Origin: Vicinamibacteria bacterium
Lineage (GTDB): Bacteria > Acidobacteriota > Vicinamibacteria > Fen-336 > JAGNNV01
Length of the DNA: 64,000 nucleotides
Direction: 5' to 3'
Assembly: GCA_019694155.1 (NCBI GenBank)
Contig: JAIBCN010000193.1
Location: 34,231-98,230, forward strand
The notes below the pieces were generated by a model. It saw only the letters and a program-made list of their open reading frames with translations. It did not search any database and was not told where the DNA came from. Positions 53,161 through 62,429 of this stretch are shown here, piece after piece. The position numbers were made by a program, and so were the translations under genes. The first letter of the stretch is position 1; every line of letters starts with the position of its first letter.

Positions 53161-55446
53161 ATGAAGATTCGAGCAATGGCCGTCGTGTTGGCGGCTCTCA
53201 CGCTGGGAACGGCGCCCACGCTGTGGGCGGCTCCCGCCGATGGCTCCGGAAGCGTCACCGTGACCGTGAAGGACAACTACGGCGTCCTCCCCGGGACCGT
53301 GGTGCGCCTCGTCGGCAAGGACGGCCAGGCCGCGGGCCGCGCCAACGCCGACGCCTCCGGCACCGCCAAGTTCACGTCCCTCGCCGCCGGTGAATACACG
53401 GTGAAAGCGAGCCTCTCCGGCTTCGCCGACGCCGAGAAGGCCGGGATCACGGTGGGCTCCTCCGACGTCGCGGTCGAGCTCGTCATGTCGCTCACCCGCT
53501 TCTCGACGAACATCACGGTCACCACCGCGAACCGGCGTGAAGAACTCCTGATGAACACCGCGGAGCCGACCACGGTGATCGACCAGGTGCAGATCCTCGA
53601 CACCGGGGCCCGCAACGCCAAGGACCTCCTCTCCGAGCAGCAGGGCTCGGGCGTGCAGGTGAACGTCGGCGGCGGCCAGGGCTACGTGTCGCTGAACGGC
53701 GTCTCCAACAAGGGCGTCCTGGTGATGATCGACGGACGCCGCTATCTCGGCCGCGACGCAAACGGCAACTTCAACCTCGAAGACCTCCCCATCACCGGCG
53801 TCGAGCGAGTGGAAGTGGTCAAGGGCGCGGGTTCGGCGATTTACGGCTCCGACGCCATGGGCGGGGTCATCAACTTCATCACGGCCAAGGGGAAGAACAA
53901 CGGTTTCAAGAACACCCTGAACGTTTCCGGCGGCACCTACAAGGACTACCGCGGCGACGACAGTCTGACCTACCGCGCGGAAAAGGGCGGGTTCGCTCTC
54001 AACGGCGGGTACAGGACCTACGACGGCTTCGATCTCGAACCGGTGGTCTGCACCCTTTCCACCGGCGACCCCGCCACCTGCCCCCGGAGGCCGCCTAACC
54101 CCCAGACCATCGGTCAGCCGGAAAGCCAGTGGCAGACCTTTGGCGGCAACGCCGACTATCGCCTGTCCGACAAGCTCACTTTCAACTTCGTGGGCGACTA
54201 CTCGAACCGCGACATGGACAAGTACTTCTTCTCCGGCGCCACCCAGCTCTCGACCACGGTCTACAACTCCCAGCGAAAGCTGCAGCGGTACAACCTGACG
54301 CCCGAACTCAACTTCACCCCGGGCAAGAACACCACGGTCAACCTCAGCTACCTCTACGGTCGCTACAACCGCGACGAGACGCAGCTCTATACCAACCGGC
54401 CTTCGAATCCGAAGGTGGTCGTGCCGCGTTGGACCGAGTCGAACGACGAGGTCAAGGCCCGCCTCCTCCAGGTGTGGCGCATGGCGGGGCGCGAGAATCC
54501 TTTCCAGGTCGGCTTTGAACACCGCAAGGAACAGCTTTCCCGTTCCGGCCTCAAGGGCTGCGTCACGGGTCAGGCGTGCCTGAAGGACCGCGATCTCAAC
54601 GTGGTCTGGGCCCAGCAGGAAGTCGCCGTCACCAAGGACCTGAAGGTCACCGCCGGCTTCCGCTATGACGACTCCAGCGACTACGGCACCCAGACGAGCC
54701 CGAAGCTCGCCGGCGTCTACTCCCTCCCCAAGAACAACCGCCTGCGCGTCAGCTACGGCAAGGGCTTCCGCGCGCCGTACTTCGGTGAACTGCTCCTCGT
54801 GAGCCCCGGCTTCGAGGGCAATCCCGACCTCAAGCCCGAGAAGTCGGAGACCATCACCGGCGGCTGGGCGTACACCGGGCCGAAGTTCGAAGCCTCCGTC
54901 GACGTCTATAAGGCGAAGATCGAGAACGGGGTGAACTTCGGTTCGCTCCCCAACGGCAACTTCACCTACGTGAACGTCACCAAGTTCGATTCCAAGGGGA
55001 CGAACGCCGCCTTCGCGGTCAACCTGCCCTACGGCTTCTCCCCCTCGGTCTCTTACACCTATACGAAGCGCGTGGACCCCAACGGAGTCGACATCGGCGG
55101 CTTCGCCAGGCACGCCGCGTTCGTGAAGCTCCTCTGGGCGAACCAGCGCTACGGCCTCCGGGCCAACATCCGCGGGAACCTGAGCGGCAAGGTGCCGCAG
55201 ACCGTGGGCGCGACCTCTTACACCCCCGCCTACAACCTCTGGAGCGCGCAGGCGAGCAAGAAGGTCACCTCGAAGGGCAAGTACGCGTTCACCATCTACG
55301 CTCAGGTGAACAACATGTTCGACGTGAAGGACATCTACAATGTCAACGCTCAGGGCCAGCCCGTCACCACCGACGTGCTGCCCATCTGGACCGCGCCGCG
55401 CACGTACCTCGCGGGCATCACCATCGACATGGACTGGACTCGCTAG
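53161..55446 (+). CDS. TonB-dependent receptor, colicin/vitamin B12 receptor-like plug
   Basis: A 761-residue outer-membrane receptor with a signal peptide (MKIRAMAVVLAALTLGTAPTLWA). A short carboxypeptidase-regulatory-like domain (SVTVTVKDNYGVLPGTVVRLVGKDG) precedes the plug, which has VLVMIDGRRYLGRDANGNFNLEDLPITGVERVEVVKGAGSAIYGSDAMGGVINFIT, the pattern of CirA/BtuB/FecA-like receptors. The barrel ends TIDMDWTR, with an aromatic two positions before the end. Linked to a ChaN-like protein 19 bp downstream, iron or haem is a plausible cargo. Its operator is shared with the other receptors. Confidence 0.92.
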   Translation: MKIRAMAVVLAALTLGTAPTLWAAPADGSGSVTVTVKDNYGVLPGTVVRLVGKDGQAAGRANADASGTAKFTSLAAGEYTVKASLSGFADAEKAGITVGSSDVAVELVMSLTRFSTNITVTTANRREELLMNTAEPTTVIDQVQILDTGARNAKDLLSEQQGSGVQVNVGGGQGYVSLNGVSNKGVLVMIDGRRYLGRDANGNFNLEDLPITGVERVEVVKGAGSAIYGSDAMGGVINFITAKGKNNGFKNTLNVSGGTYKDYRGDDSLTYRAEKGGFALNGGYRTYDGFDLEPVVCTLSTGDPATCPRRPPNPQTIGQPESQWQTFGGNADYRLSDKLTFNFVGDYSNRDMDKYFFSGATQLSTTVYNSQRKLQRYNLTPELNFTPGKNTTVNLSYLYGRYNRDETQLYTNRPSNPKVVVPRWTESNDEVKARLLQVWRMAGRENPFQVGFEHRKEQLSRSGLKGCVTGQACLKDRDLNVVWAQQEVAVTKDLKVTAGFRYDDSSDYGTQTSPKLAGVYSLPKNNRLRVSYGKGFRAPYFGELLLVSPGFEGNPDLKPEKSETITGGWAYTGPKFEASVDVYKAKIENGVNFGSLPNGNFTYVNVTKFDSKGTNAAFAVNLPYGFSPSVSYTYTKRVDPNGVDIGGFARHAAFVKLLWANQRYGLRANIRGNLSGKVPQTVGATSYTPAYNLWSAQASKKVTSKGKYAFTIYAQVNNMFDVKDIYNVNAQGQPVTTDVLPIWTAPRTYLAGITIDMDWTR

Positions 55447-55465
55447 AAATTTCGAGGTCGCATCA

Positions 55466-56668
55466 ATGAAACGTCTGATACTCGCCGCGGCGGTAGCCTG
55501 CCCGATCGCCGCCCTCGCCCAGGAGCCGTCGAACCTCCCCATCGGAGACCCTGCGCGAAAGGACAAGACGGTCGAAGTCGTCCTCGACGGCATCAACGAT
55601 GCGGCCACCGGTGAGGTCATCACCCCGAAAGACCTCGCGCAGCGCCTGGCCGGCGTGCGCGTGGTCTTCGTGGGTGAAAGCCACACCTCAATCGAGTATC
55701 ACAACGTGCAGCGGCGTCTCATCGAGGAGTTGACCGCCGCGGGGCGGAAGGTCTTCGTCGGCCTCGAGATGTACCCGTACACCGAGCAGGCCTGGCTGGA
55801 CAAGTGGTCGGCGGGCGAACTCACCGAGGACGCCTTCGTGAAGGACTCGCGGTGGTACAAGAACTGGGGCTATCACTGGCTCTACTACCGCGACATCTTC
55901 ACCTTCGCGCAGAAGAATAAGATCCGGATGTTCGGCGTCAACACGCCTCGAGAGGTCGTGGCGGCCGTTCGCAAGAAGGGCTTCGCGAACCTCACCCCCG
56001 AGGAGTCCGCGCGCATTCCGAGCAAGATCGACACGGACAGCGCCGAGCACAAGCGCCTTTTCAAGGCCTACTTCGCTCCCGAGGACTCACTCCACACCAC
56101 GGGCATGACCGATGAACAGTTCAACGCCATGTACAACGCCCAGGCCACCTGGGATGCCACCATGGGCTACAACGCCGTCCAGGCGCTCCAGAAGCACGGC
56201 GACAAGGACACCATAATGGTGGTGCTCATCGGCTCCGGGCACGTCGCCTATGGTCTCGGCGCGGAGCGCCAGGCAAGGCTCTGGTTCGACGGAAAGATCG
56301 CTTCAGTCATTCCCATGATCGCGAAGAACGACAAAGGCGAGAAGCCGGCGGTGCGCGCCTCCTACGCGAACTTCATCTGGGGCGTCGCGAACGAGAAGGA
56401 CACCCTCTTCCCCACCCTCGGCTTCTCCACCGGCCAGAAGAAGGAGAACCTCTATCCCATCATCGCCGTGCAGCCGGGCACGATAGCCGCGGAAGCCGGC
56501 TTCAAGGTGGGCGACAGCCTGGTCTCCATGGACGGCGTCGCTCTCACCGACACCGAGGTGCTGAACCGCCTGATGGCGGACAAGCGCTGGGCCGATTCCG
56601 CCGAGTTCAAAGTGAAGCGCGGCACGGAAGACGTCACTTTGAAGACCTTCTTCCGCCGCAAGCCGTAG
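55466..56668 (+). CDS. ChaN-like (Tiki/erythromycin esterase-like fold) protein with C-terminal PDZ
   Basis: A 400-residue exported protein (signal MKRLILAAAVACPIAALAQ). The ChaN/DUF399 core has AGVRVVFVGESHTSIEYHNVQRRLIEEL, GRKVFVGLEMYPYTEQAWLDKW, IRMFGVNTPREVV and VVLIGSGHVAYGLGAERQA, with the two GxxH metal or haem-binding sites. The last 90 residues (PIIAVQPGTIAAEAGFKVGDSLVSMDGVALTDTEVLNRLMADKRW) are a PDZ-like domain. ChaN of Campylobacter binds haem and is linked to iron uptake. The receptor immediately upstream supports this. The PDZ tail is an addition not found in the small ChaN proteins. Confidence 0.85.
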   Translation: MKRLILAAAVACPIAALAQEPSNLPIGDPARKDKTVEVVLDGINDAATGEVITPKDLAQRLAGVRVVFVGESHTSIEYHNVQRRLIEELTAAGRKVFVGLEMYPYTEQAWLDKWSAGELTEDAFVKDSRWYKNWGYHWLYYRDIFTFAQKNKIRMFGVNTPREVVAAVRKKGFANLTPEESARIPSKIDTDSAEHKRLFKAYFAPEDSLHTTGMTDEQFNAMYNAQATWDATMGYNAVQALQKHGDKDTIMVVLIGSGHVAYGLGAERQARLWFDGKIASVIPMIAKNDKGEKPAVRASYANFIWGVANEKDTLFPTLGFSTGQKKENLYPIIAVQPGTIAAEAGFKVGDSLVSMDGVALTDTEVLNRLMADKRWADSAEFKVKRGTEDVTLKTFFRRKP

Positions 56669-56720
56669 CGCCACAAAGACTCTCTCACACGCCGTACCTC
56701 CTCCTCAGGAAGGCAAACGA

Positions 56721-59700
56721 ATGCGCGCCACTTCCCTTTTGATCGCGGCGCTCGTCGCCGCCCCTCACATCAGTTCGGCGCAGGCTCCGGCTCCCCCCGC
56801 GGCGGCGCCCAAACGGGTCCGTCACACCATGCAGGTGACGCTGGATCCGAAGACGCATCGGCTCACCGTGAGCGACGAGATCGCCCTGCCCGCGGGCGTC
56901 CCCGCCGAGTTCCTCCTGAACGGCAATCTGCGGCTCACCAGGTCCGAGCCCGCGGTGGCCGAGGTGCCGCTCGGAGAGACCGAGAAGTTCTTCGGCATCA
57001 ACGCGGGCGAAGCGGGCTCTTCCGGCTTGAAGCTCAAGCGGTATCGCGCCGCCGGCACGCCCGCCTCGGTGAAGGTCGCCTACGAGGGCGTCTTCGACTT
57101 CGGCCTCGCCGATCAGAAGGAGGAGTACACACGGGGCTTCCGCGAGACTTCCGGCCTGCTGAACGACAAGGGCGTGTATCTGGCAGGCAGCGGCTTCTGG
57201 TACCCCTACCTCAATCGCGAACTGATCGACTTCAACCTCGACATCAGTCAGCCCGAAGACTGGCACGCCATCAGCCAGGGCAACGGAACCTCCCGCGGCG
57301 CCGATGGCCGCGCGAAGTGGGACTCGCACGGTCCCATGGACGAGATCTACATCGTGGGCGGTCCGCTGCGCGTGTACCGCGATTCCGCGGGCGCGGTCGA
57401 AACCCTCGCCTACATCCACGACAAGGACGACGCCCTCGCCGCGAAGTACCTCGAGGCCACCGCTCAGTACATCGAGATGTATCGCGGTCTCCTCGGCCCG
57501 TACCCGTACGGCAAGTTCGCCCTCGTCGAGAACTTCTGGGAGACGGGCTACGGCATGCCGAGCTTCACTCTCCTCGGCCCGCAGATCATCCGCTTTCCCT
57601 TCATCCTCACTTCGTCCTACCCGCACGAAATCCTCCACAACTGGTGGGGCAATTCCGTCTTCGTGGACTACGAGACGGGCAACTGGTGCGAAGGCCTCAC
57701 CTCGTACCTCGCCGATCACCTGATCCAGGAGCAGCGCGGCAAGGGCGCCGAGTACCGGCAGTCCACCCTCCAGAAGTACCGCGATTTCGTGAAGGAAGGG
57801 CGCGACTTCCCCCTTACCGAATTCCGCTCACGTCACTCCGCGGCCACCGAGGCCGTCGGCTACGGCCGGACCATGATGGGCTTCCACATGCTGCGCCGCG
57901 AGATCGGCGACGACAACTTCCGCAAGCTGGTCCAGCGCTTCTATCGCGAGTACCGCGAGAAGCGCGCCTCCTTCCGCGACGTGCAGAAGGTCGCGGAGGC
58001 GGTGTCGGGCAAGGACCTGAAGCGCTTCTTCGACGACTGGATCACCCGGCCCGGCGCCTCCACGCTCGCCGCGGCCTCTCCGTCGGTGCGCAAGACGGCG
58101 ACGGGCTTCGAACTCACCGGCACGCTTCAGCAGACCCAGGGCGGAGCCCCTTTCCTTCTCCAGGTGCCCCTCGTGATCCGTACCACGAAGGGAACCCAGA
58201 CCCAGGTCGTGCGGCTGGAAGGCGCGAGCGCCTCCTTCGCTTTCAGCTTCCCCGCGGACAGCGAGCCTCTCGCCCTCGACCTCGATCCGGAGTTCGACAC
58301 CTTCCGCAAGCTCGACCCGCGAGAGACGCCGCCTTCCATCGGCCAGATCTTCGGCGAGCCCCATATCCTCGCCGTCCTTCCATCGAAGGCTCCCGCCGAC
58401 CGCCAGAAGGCCTACCGCGACCTGGTCGAGGGCTGGCGTAGCGACAATCACGTCGTCGACGTCAAACTCGACAGCGAGATCACGGCGCTACCGAAGGATC
58501 GCGCGGTCTGGCTCATGGGCCGGGACAACAAGTTCGCTCCCGCGATCTTCGGCAAGGTCCTCAAGGACGGCGCTACCGAGATCAGGATCGACGGCGAGTC
58601 GATGCCTCTTGGCGGCCACTCCGTCATCCTCACCGAGCGACATCCCGAGAACATGGAGAAGGCGATCGGCTGGATCTTTGGCGATCCGCTCTCCTCCATG
58701 CCCGGCCTCGGCCGCAAGCTCCCCCACTACGGCAAGTACTCGTACCTCGGCTTCGACGGCGAGGAGCCGGTGAACGTCCTCAAGGGTCAGTGGTCGCCCT
58801 CCGATTCACCCCTCCACGTCGATCTTCGTCCAGCCGCGGCGCGCTCCGCCGCGATTCCCCCCATGGCCCTCAAGGCCCGCGCCGCCCTCGCCGACCTGCC
58901 GCCCGTCTTCTCGCAGAAGGCCCTCCTGGAGCACGTGGAGTTCCTGGCCTCGCCGAAGCTCGAAGGACGCGGCCTCGGCAGCGAAGGGATCGCGTCCGCG
59001 GCCCGCTACATCGCCGATCGTTTCCAGAAGATGGGCCTCGAACCCGGGGGCGACAACGGCGGCTACTTCCAGAAGTTCACGGTCGAGAAGGGCCCGAACG
59101 GCGGGCCCGTCGAGACCATGAACGTGATCGGCGTGATGCGCGGTTCGAAGCCCGAATGGAAGAACCAGTCGGCCATCCTCTCCGCCCACTACGATCACCT
59201 TGGCCTCGGCTGGCCGGACAGCCACAAGGCGGATGAAGGCAAACCGCATCCCGGCGCCGACGACAATGCTAGCGGGGTCTCCGTCATGCTCGAACTCGCC
59301 AAGGCCCTCAAGGCCTCGGGGCAGCCCTCCCGAACCCTTATGTTCATCGCTTTCTCCGCCGAGGAGGCGGGGCTCAAGGGCTCCGCGTACTACGTGGAGC
59401 ACCCGAAGATGCCCCTCGACCAGGTCATCGGTGTGATCAATCTCGACACCGTGGGCCGCCTCGGCAACGACAAGATCTCCGTTCTCGGCACGGGCACCGC
59501 GTCGGAATGGCAGCACATCTTCCGAGGCGCGGGCTTCGTGACCGGGGTTGAGAACCGGCTCATCCCGGAATCGATGCAGTCCTCCGACCAGATGAGCTTC
59601 ATCCGGAAGAACGTGCCCGCGATCCAGCTCTTCACCACTGTGAACGCGGACTACCACCGCGCCTCCGATACGCCCGACAAGATCGACGCCGCCGGCCTGG

Positions 59701-60110
59701 TCAAGGTGGCGTCTTTCGCGCGCGAGGGCATCGCCTATCTCGCGGAGCGCGAGACGCCCCTCACCAACACCATTCCGAAGCCGGGGGCTCCCGGTGCGCC
59801 CGCCGCCGCTCCTGCCGCGGCCCCGAGCGGCGATCAGGCTCAGGGTCGGCGCGTGAGCTTCGGCAGCGTTCCCGACTTCGCCTTCACCGGCCCCGGCGTC
59901 CGGGTGGGCGGCGTGGTGGCGGGGTCGCCTGCGGAGAAGGGCGGCCTCAAGGAAGGCGACGTGATGATGAAGCTCGACGCAGTGGAGATGGCGAGCCTGC
60001 AGACCTTCTCGGACTTCCTCAAGACCGCGAAGGCCGGCCAGACCGTGAGCGTGCAGATCGTGCGCGAGGGCAAGCCGGTCACCCTGAGCGTCACCCTGGT
60101 CGAGCGCTGA
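56721..60110 (+). CDS. Secreted fusion of M1 aminopeptidase, M28 peptidase and PDZ domain
   Basis: A 1129-residue exported protein (signal MRATSLLIAALVAAPHISSAQ). The first part is an M1-like metallopeptidase with SYPHEILHNWWGNSV (HExxH near residues 303-307) and, 18 residues later, GNWCEGLTSYLADH with the zinc Glu. From about residue 740 an M28 peptidase follows, with ILSAHYDHLGLG, PGADDNASGVSVMLELAKAL (near 846), IAFSAEEAGLKGS (near 879), GVINLDTVGRLG and HRASDTPDKID. A Pro/Ala linker and a PDZ domain (from about 1045: RVGGVVAGSPAEKGGLKEGDVMMKL) end it. All metal ligands look intact in both catalytic domains. It lies 52 bp after the ChaN gene. A role in extracellular peptide or amide hydrolysis is inferred. 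Confidence 0.92.
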   Translation: MRATSLLIAALVAAPHISSAQAPAPPAAAPKRVRHTMQVTLDPKTHRLTVSDEIALPAGVPAEFLLNGNLRLTRSEPAVAEVPLGETEKFFGINAGEAGSSGLKLKRYRAAGTPASVKVAYEGVFDFGLADQKEEYTRGFRETSGLLNDKGVYLAGSGFWYPYLNRELIDFNLDISQPEDWHAISQGNGTSRGADGRAKWDSHGPMDEIYIVGGPLRVYRDSAGAVETLAYIHDKDDALAAKYLEATAQYIEMYRGLLGPYPYGKFALVENFWETGYGMPSFTLLGPQIIRFPFILTSSYPHEILHNWWGNSVFVDYETGNWCEGLTSYLADHLIQEQRGKGAEYRQSTLQKYRDFVKEGRDFPLTEFRSRHSAATEAVGYGRTMMGFHMLRREIGDDNFRKLVQRFYREYREKRASFRDVQKVAEAVSGKDLKRFFDDWITRPGASTLAAASPSVRKTATGFELTGTLQQTQGGAPFLLQVPLVIRTTKGTQTQVVRLEGASASFAFSFPADSEPLALDLDPEFDTFRKLDPRETPPSIGQIFGEPHILAVLPSKAPADRQKAYRDLVEGWRSDNHVVDVKLDSEITALPKDRAVWLMGRDNKFAPAIFGKVLKDGATEIRIDGESMPLGGHSVILTERHPENMEKAIGWIFGDPLSSMPGLGRKLPHYGKYSYLGFDGEEPVNVLKGQWSPSDSPLHVDLRPAAARSAAIPPMALKARAALADLPPVFSQKALLEHVEFLASPKLEGRGLGSEGIASAARYIADRFQKMGLEPGGDNGGYFQKFTVEKGPNGGPVETMNVIGVMRGSKPEWKNQSAILSAHYDHLGLGWPDSHKADEGKPHPGADDNASGVSVMLELAKALKASGQPSRTLMFIAFSAEEAGLKGSAYYVEHPKMPLDQVIGVINLDTVGRLGNDKISVLGTGTASEWQHIFRGAGFVTGVENRLIPESMQSSDQMSFIRKNVPAIQLFTTVNADYHRASDTPDKIDAAGLVKVASFAREGIAYLAERETPLTNTIPKPGAPGAPAAAPAAAPSGDQAQGRRVSFGSVPDFAFTGPGVRVGGVVAGSPAEKGGLKEGDVMMKLDAVEMASLQTFSDFLKTAKAGQTVSVQIVREGKPVTLSVTLVER

Positions 60111-60118
60111 TCGCGGCC

Positions 60119-62155
60119 CTACAGCCCCAATTCGTCGATGGGTAGGGGCCGCCCGAGCAGGAATCCCTGCGCGATGTCGCAGCCCGCGACGGACAGGAAG
60201 TCCCTCTGCGCCTCGGTCTCGACCCCCTCGGCGACGGCCAGGAGGTTGAGTCCGTGGGCCATGCCCATGATGCCGAGGACGATCGCGGAGTCCGCGGGGC
60301 TCTCCCCCACGCCGGCGATGAACGACTTGTCGATCTTCACCATGTCCACGGAGAGGCGCCGCAGGTAGGACAAGGAGGCGTAGCCGGTGCCGAAATCGTC
60401 GACCGCGATGCGAACGCCCATCCGCCGGAGTTCGAAGAGCACGGAGACGATGCTTTCGTCGTCCGCGATGGTGGCGCTTTCCGTGAGCTCCAGTTCCAGA
60501 CGGCCCGCCGGGAAGTCGTGGGCGGTAAGAAGCCTCGCCACCCGGGCCGGGAACTTCGCGTCGCGGAGCTGAATGGCGGACACGTTCACGGCAAGCCGCG
60601 CATGCCTCGGGAAACGCCGGGCGTCCATGAGAGCGCGGCCGAGGACCCAGTCTCCGATGGTCTCGATGAGCCGCGTTTCCTCCGCCAGCGGCACGAAGCT
60701 CGCGGGCGGCACGTCGCCCAGATCCTCGTCGTTCCAGCGCAGGAGGGCCTCGTAGCCGACGATTCGCGGCGTGCGCATGTCGTGCTGAGGCTGGTAGGCA
60801 AGGGAGAACTGCGACGTCTTGATGGCCTTGACCAGGGACTGCTCCATGGAAAGGCGCCTCTGCACCCGTTCGTTCATGGAGGGCGCGAACATCCGATAGG
60901 TGTTCCGGCCATGCTCCTTGGACTGATAGAGCGCGTTGTCGGCGTTCTTGAGCAGGGTCTCCGCGTCATCGCCGTCGGTCGGCCATGAGCTGACGCCGAC
61001 GCTCGTGGTGACGCGCAGGGTGTGGCCCCCCACTTCCATCGGCTCGTTCATGCGCGCGATGAGCTTCTCCGCCACCCGCGCCGCCACTCCCCCGTCCTTG
61101 ACCCGGCTCAGGAGAACCACGAACTCGTCCCCGCCGAAGCGAGCCACCGTGTCCTCCTCGCGCACGGTCGAACGGAAGCGCAGGGCCGCCTGCTTGAGAA
61201 GCAGATCGCCAATGGTGTGCCCCAGCGTGTCGTTGACCCGCTTCAGATGATCGAGATCGGCATACAAGACCGCGATCGGCTCATGGTGACGCCGGGCGCG
61301 GGCCAGGGCGAGATTGAGGCGATCCGCGAAAAGCACGCGGTTCGGGAGCCCGGTGAGCGGGTCGTGGTACGCCTGGAATTCGAGCTCGGCCTCGGCATTG
61401 ACCCGAGCGGTGATGTCGGAGAAGAAATTCAGGGTCGCCGGCCGGCCGTCCCAAACGATCGAGACTCCGCTCAGATTCATGTGCCGCGTCTCGCCGCCCT
61501 TGCGCACGATGCGCAGCACGTAGGTGGAAGGAAGCGTCTCGCCCCGGAGTCGGCGCAGGTGGCGATCCACCACCATGGCCCGGTCGTCGGGATGGATCAG
61601 GTCCGTGAAAGGCAGGCTCCGGATCTCGTCCGGTTCGTAACCCGTGGCGTCGATCACCGCGCGGTTGAAGAAGACGATCCGCCCATCCTGGGCGACCCCG
61701 ATGGGCTCCGTGGCGTTCTCGAAGAGCAGGCGGTAGCGCTCCTCGGAGCGCTCCAGCTCCGCCGCGTACCGGACCAGATCGGAGACGTCCGTCGCCGTGC
61801 CCGTGGTGCCGATGACTTCGCCCGTGGGAGAGAGCTCCACCACGGCGTTGAAGCTGAGATGAACGGGAGTGCCGTCGCGGCGCAGGTGGATGGTCCGGTA
61901 GTTGAACGCTTTGTATCCTTGTTTGATCCGCTCAAAGACCTCGAAATCCTGCCGCGCCTGCTCCTCGGTCATCAATTCCGAAAAAGGCCGGCCCATCATC
62001 TCCTCGGCCGAATAGCCGTAGATTCTGCGCGCCGCCGCGTCGTTGACGAAGGTGAAGCGGCCCTGAGCGTCCACCGACCAGATGAGGTCGTTCGACGTCT
62101 CCACCAGGCGTTTGTAGCGATCTGTATCGATGAGTTTTCGGGTCTTGGGCGGCAT
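60119..62155 (-). CDS. PAS-PAS-GGDEF-EAL cyclic-di-GMP protein
   Basis: A 678-residue signalling protein. Two PAS sensor domains (YKRLVETSNDLIWSVDAQGRFTFVNDAAARRIYGYS and RYRLLFENATEPIGVAQDGRIVFFNRAVID) are followed by a diguanylate cyclase domain with an intact GGDEF motif (RFGGDEFVVLLSR, near residue 342) and an EAL phosphodiesterase domain (IVGYEALLRWND near 468, DDFGTGYASLSYL and KIDKSFI). Both activities could be functional; the balance is unknown. I chose the ATG giving MPPKTRKLIDTD at 62155; the open frame upstream is arginine/proline-rich and non-coding in appearance. No membrane segment is seen. It converges with the peptidase gene. Confidence 0.93.
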   Translation of the reverse strand: MPPKTRKLIDTDRYKRLVETSNDLIWSVDAQGRFTFVNDAAARRIYGYSAEEMMGRPFSELMTEEQARQDFEVFERIKQGYKAFNYRTIHLRRDGTPVHLSFNAVVELSPTGEVIGTTGTATDVSDLVRYAAELERSEERYRLLFENATEPIGVAQDGRIVFFNRAVIDATGYEPDEIRSLPFTDLIHPDDRAMVVDRHLRRLRGETLPSTYVLRIVRKGGETRHMNLSGVSIVWDGRPATLNFFSDITARVNAEAELEFQAYHDPLTGLPNRVLFADRLNLALARARRHHEPIAVLYADLDHLKRVNDTLGHTIGDLLLKQAALRFRSTVREEDTVARFGGDEFVVLLSRVKDGGVAARVAEKLIARMNEPMEVGGHTLRVTTSVGVSSWPTDGDDAETLLKNADNALYQSKEHGRNTYRMFAPSMNERVQRRLSMEQSLVKAIKTSQFSLAYQPQHDMRTPRIVGYEALLRWNDEDLGDVPPASFVPLAEETRLIETIGDWVLGRALMDARRFPRHARLAVNVSAIQLRDAKFPARVARLLTAHDFPAGRLELELTESATIADDESIVSVLFELRRMGVRIAVDDFGTGYASLSYLRRLSVDMVKIDKSFIAGVGESPADSAIVLGIMGMAHGLNLLAVAEGVETEAQRDFLSVAGCDIAQGFLLGRPLPIDELGL

Positions 62156-62429
62156 GATCGGCGCCGGTCGAAGCGCTACCCCGCAGCATACCTGCCCCGC
62201 CCTGCTCCGTCGCGGCAGCCGGATCTTCCTGCCGGCCTCTCCCGCACTCGCGCGCGCCGGGCATTCGGGGTGGCCGCCCGGAACCAGGATCGGGCCCGGT
62301 TCGCCCAGTTCGTGAACACAATCGGCTTCGGCGTGACCGCAGCCGGACAAATGGCCCCTTAATGTGCTCTTTGTGTTCCCTGGCCGCCCCGGTCCGCAGG
62401 CGGTGCGGCGCCGGCCACCGCGAACGATG

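Noticed and set aside
53146..55686. 846-residue minus-strand frame across the third receptor gene
   Set aside because: Same reason: antisense shadow with no family features, opposite a clear TonB receptor.
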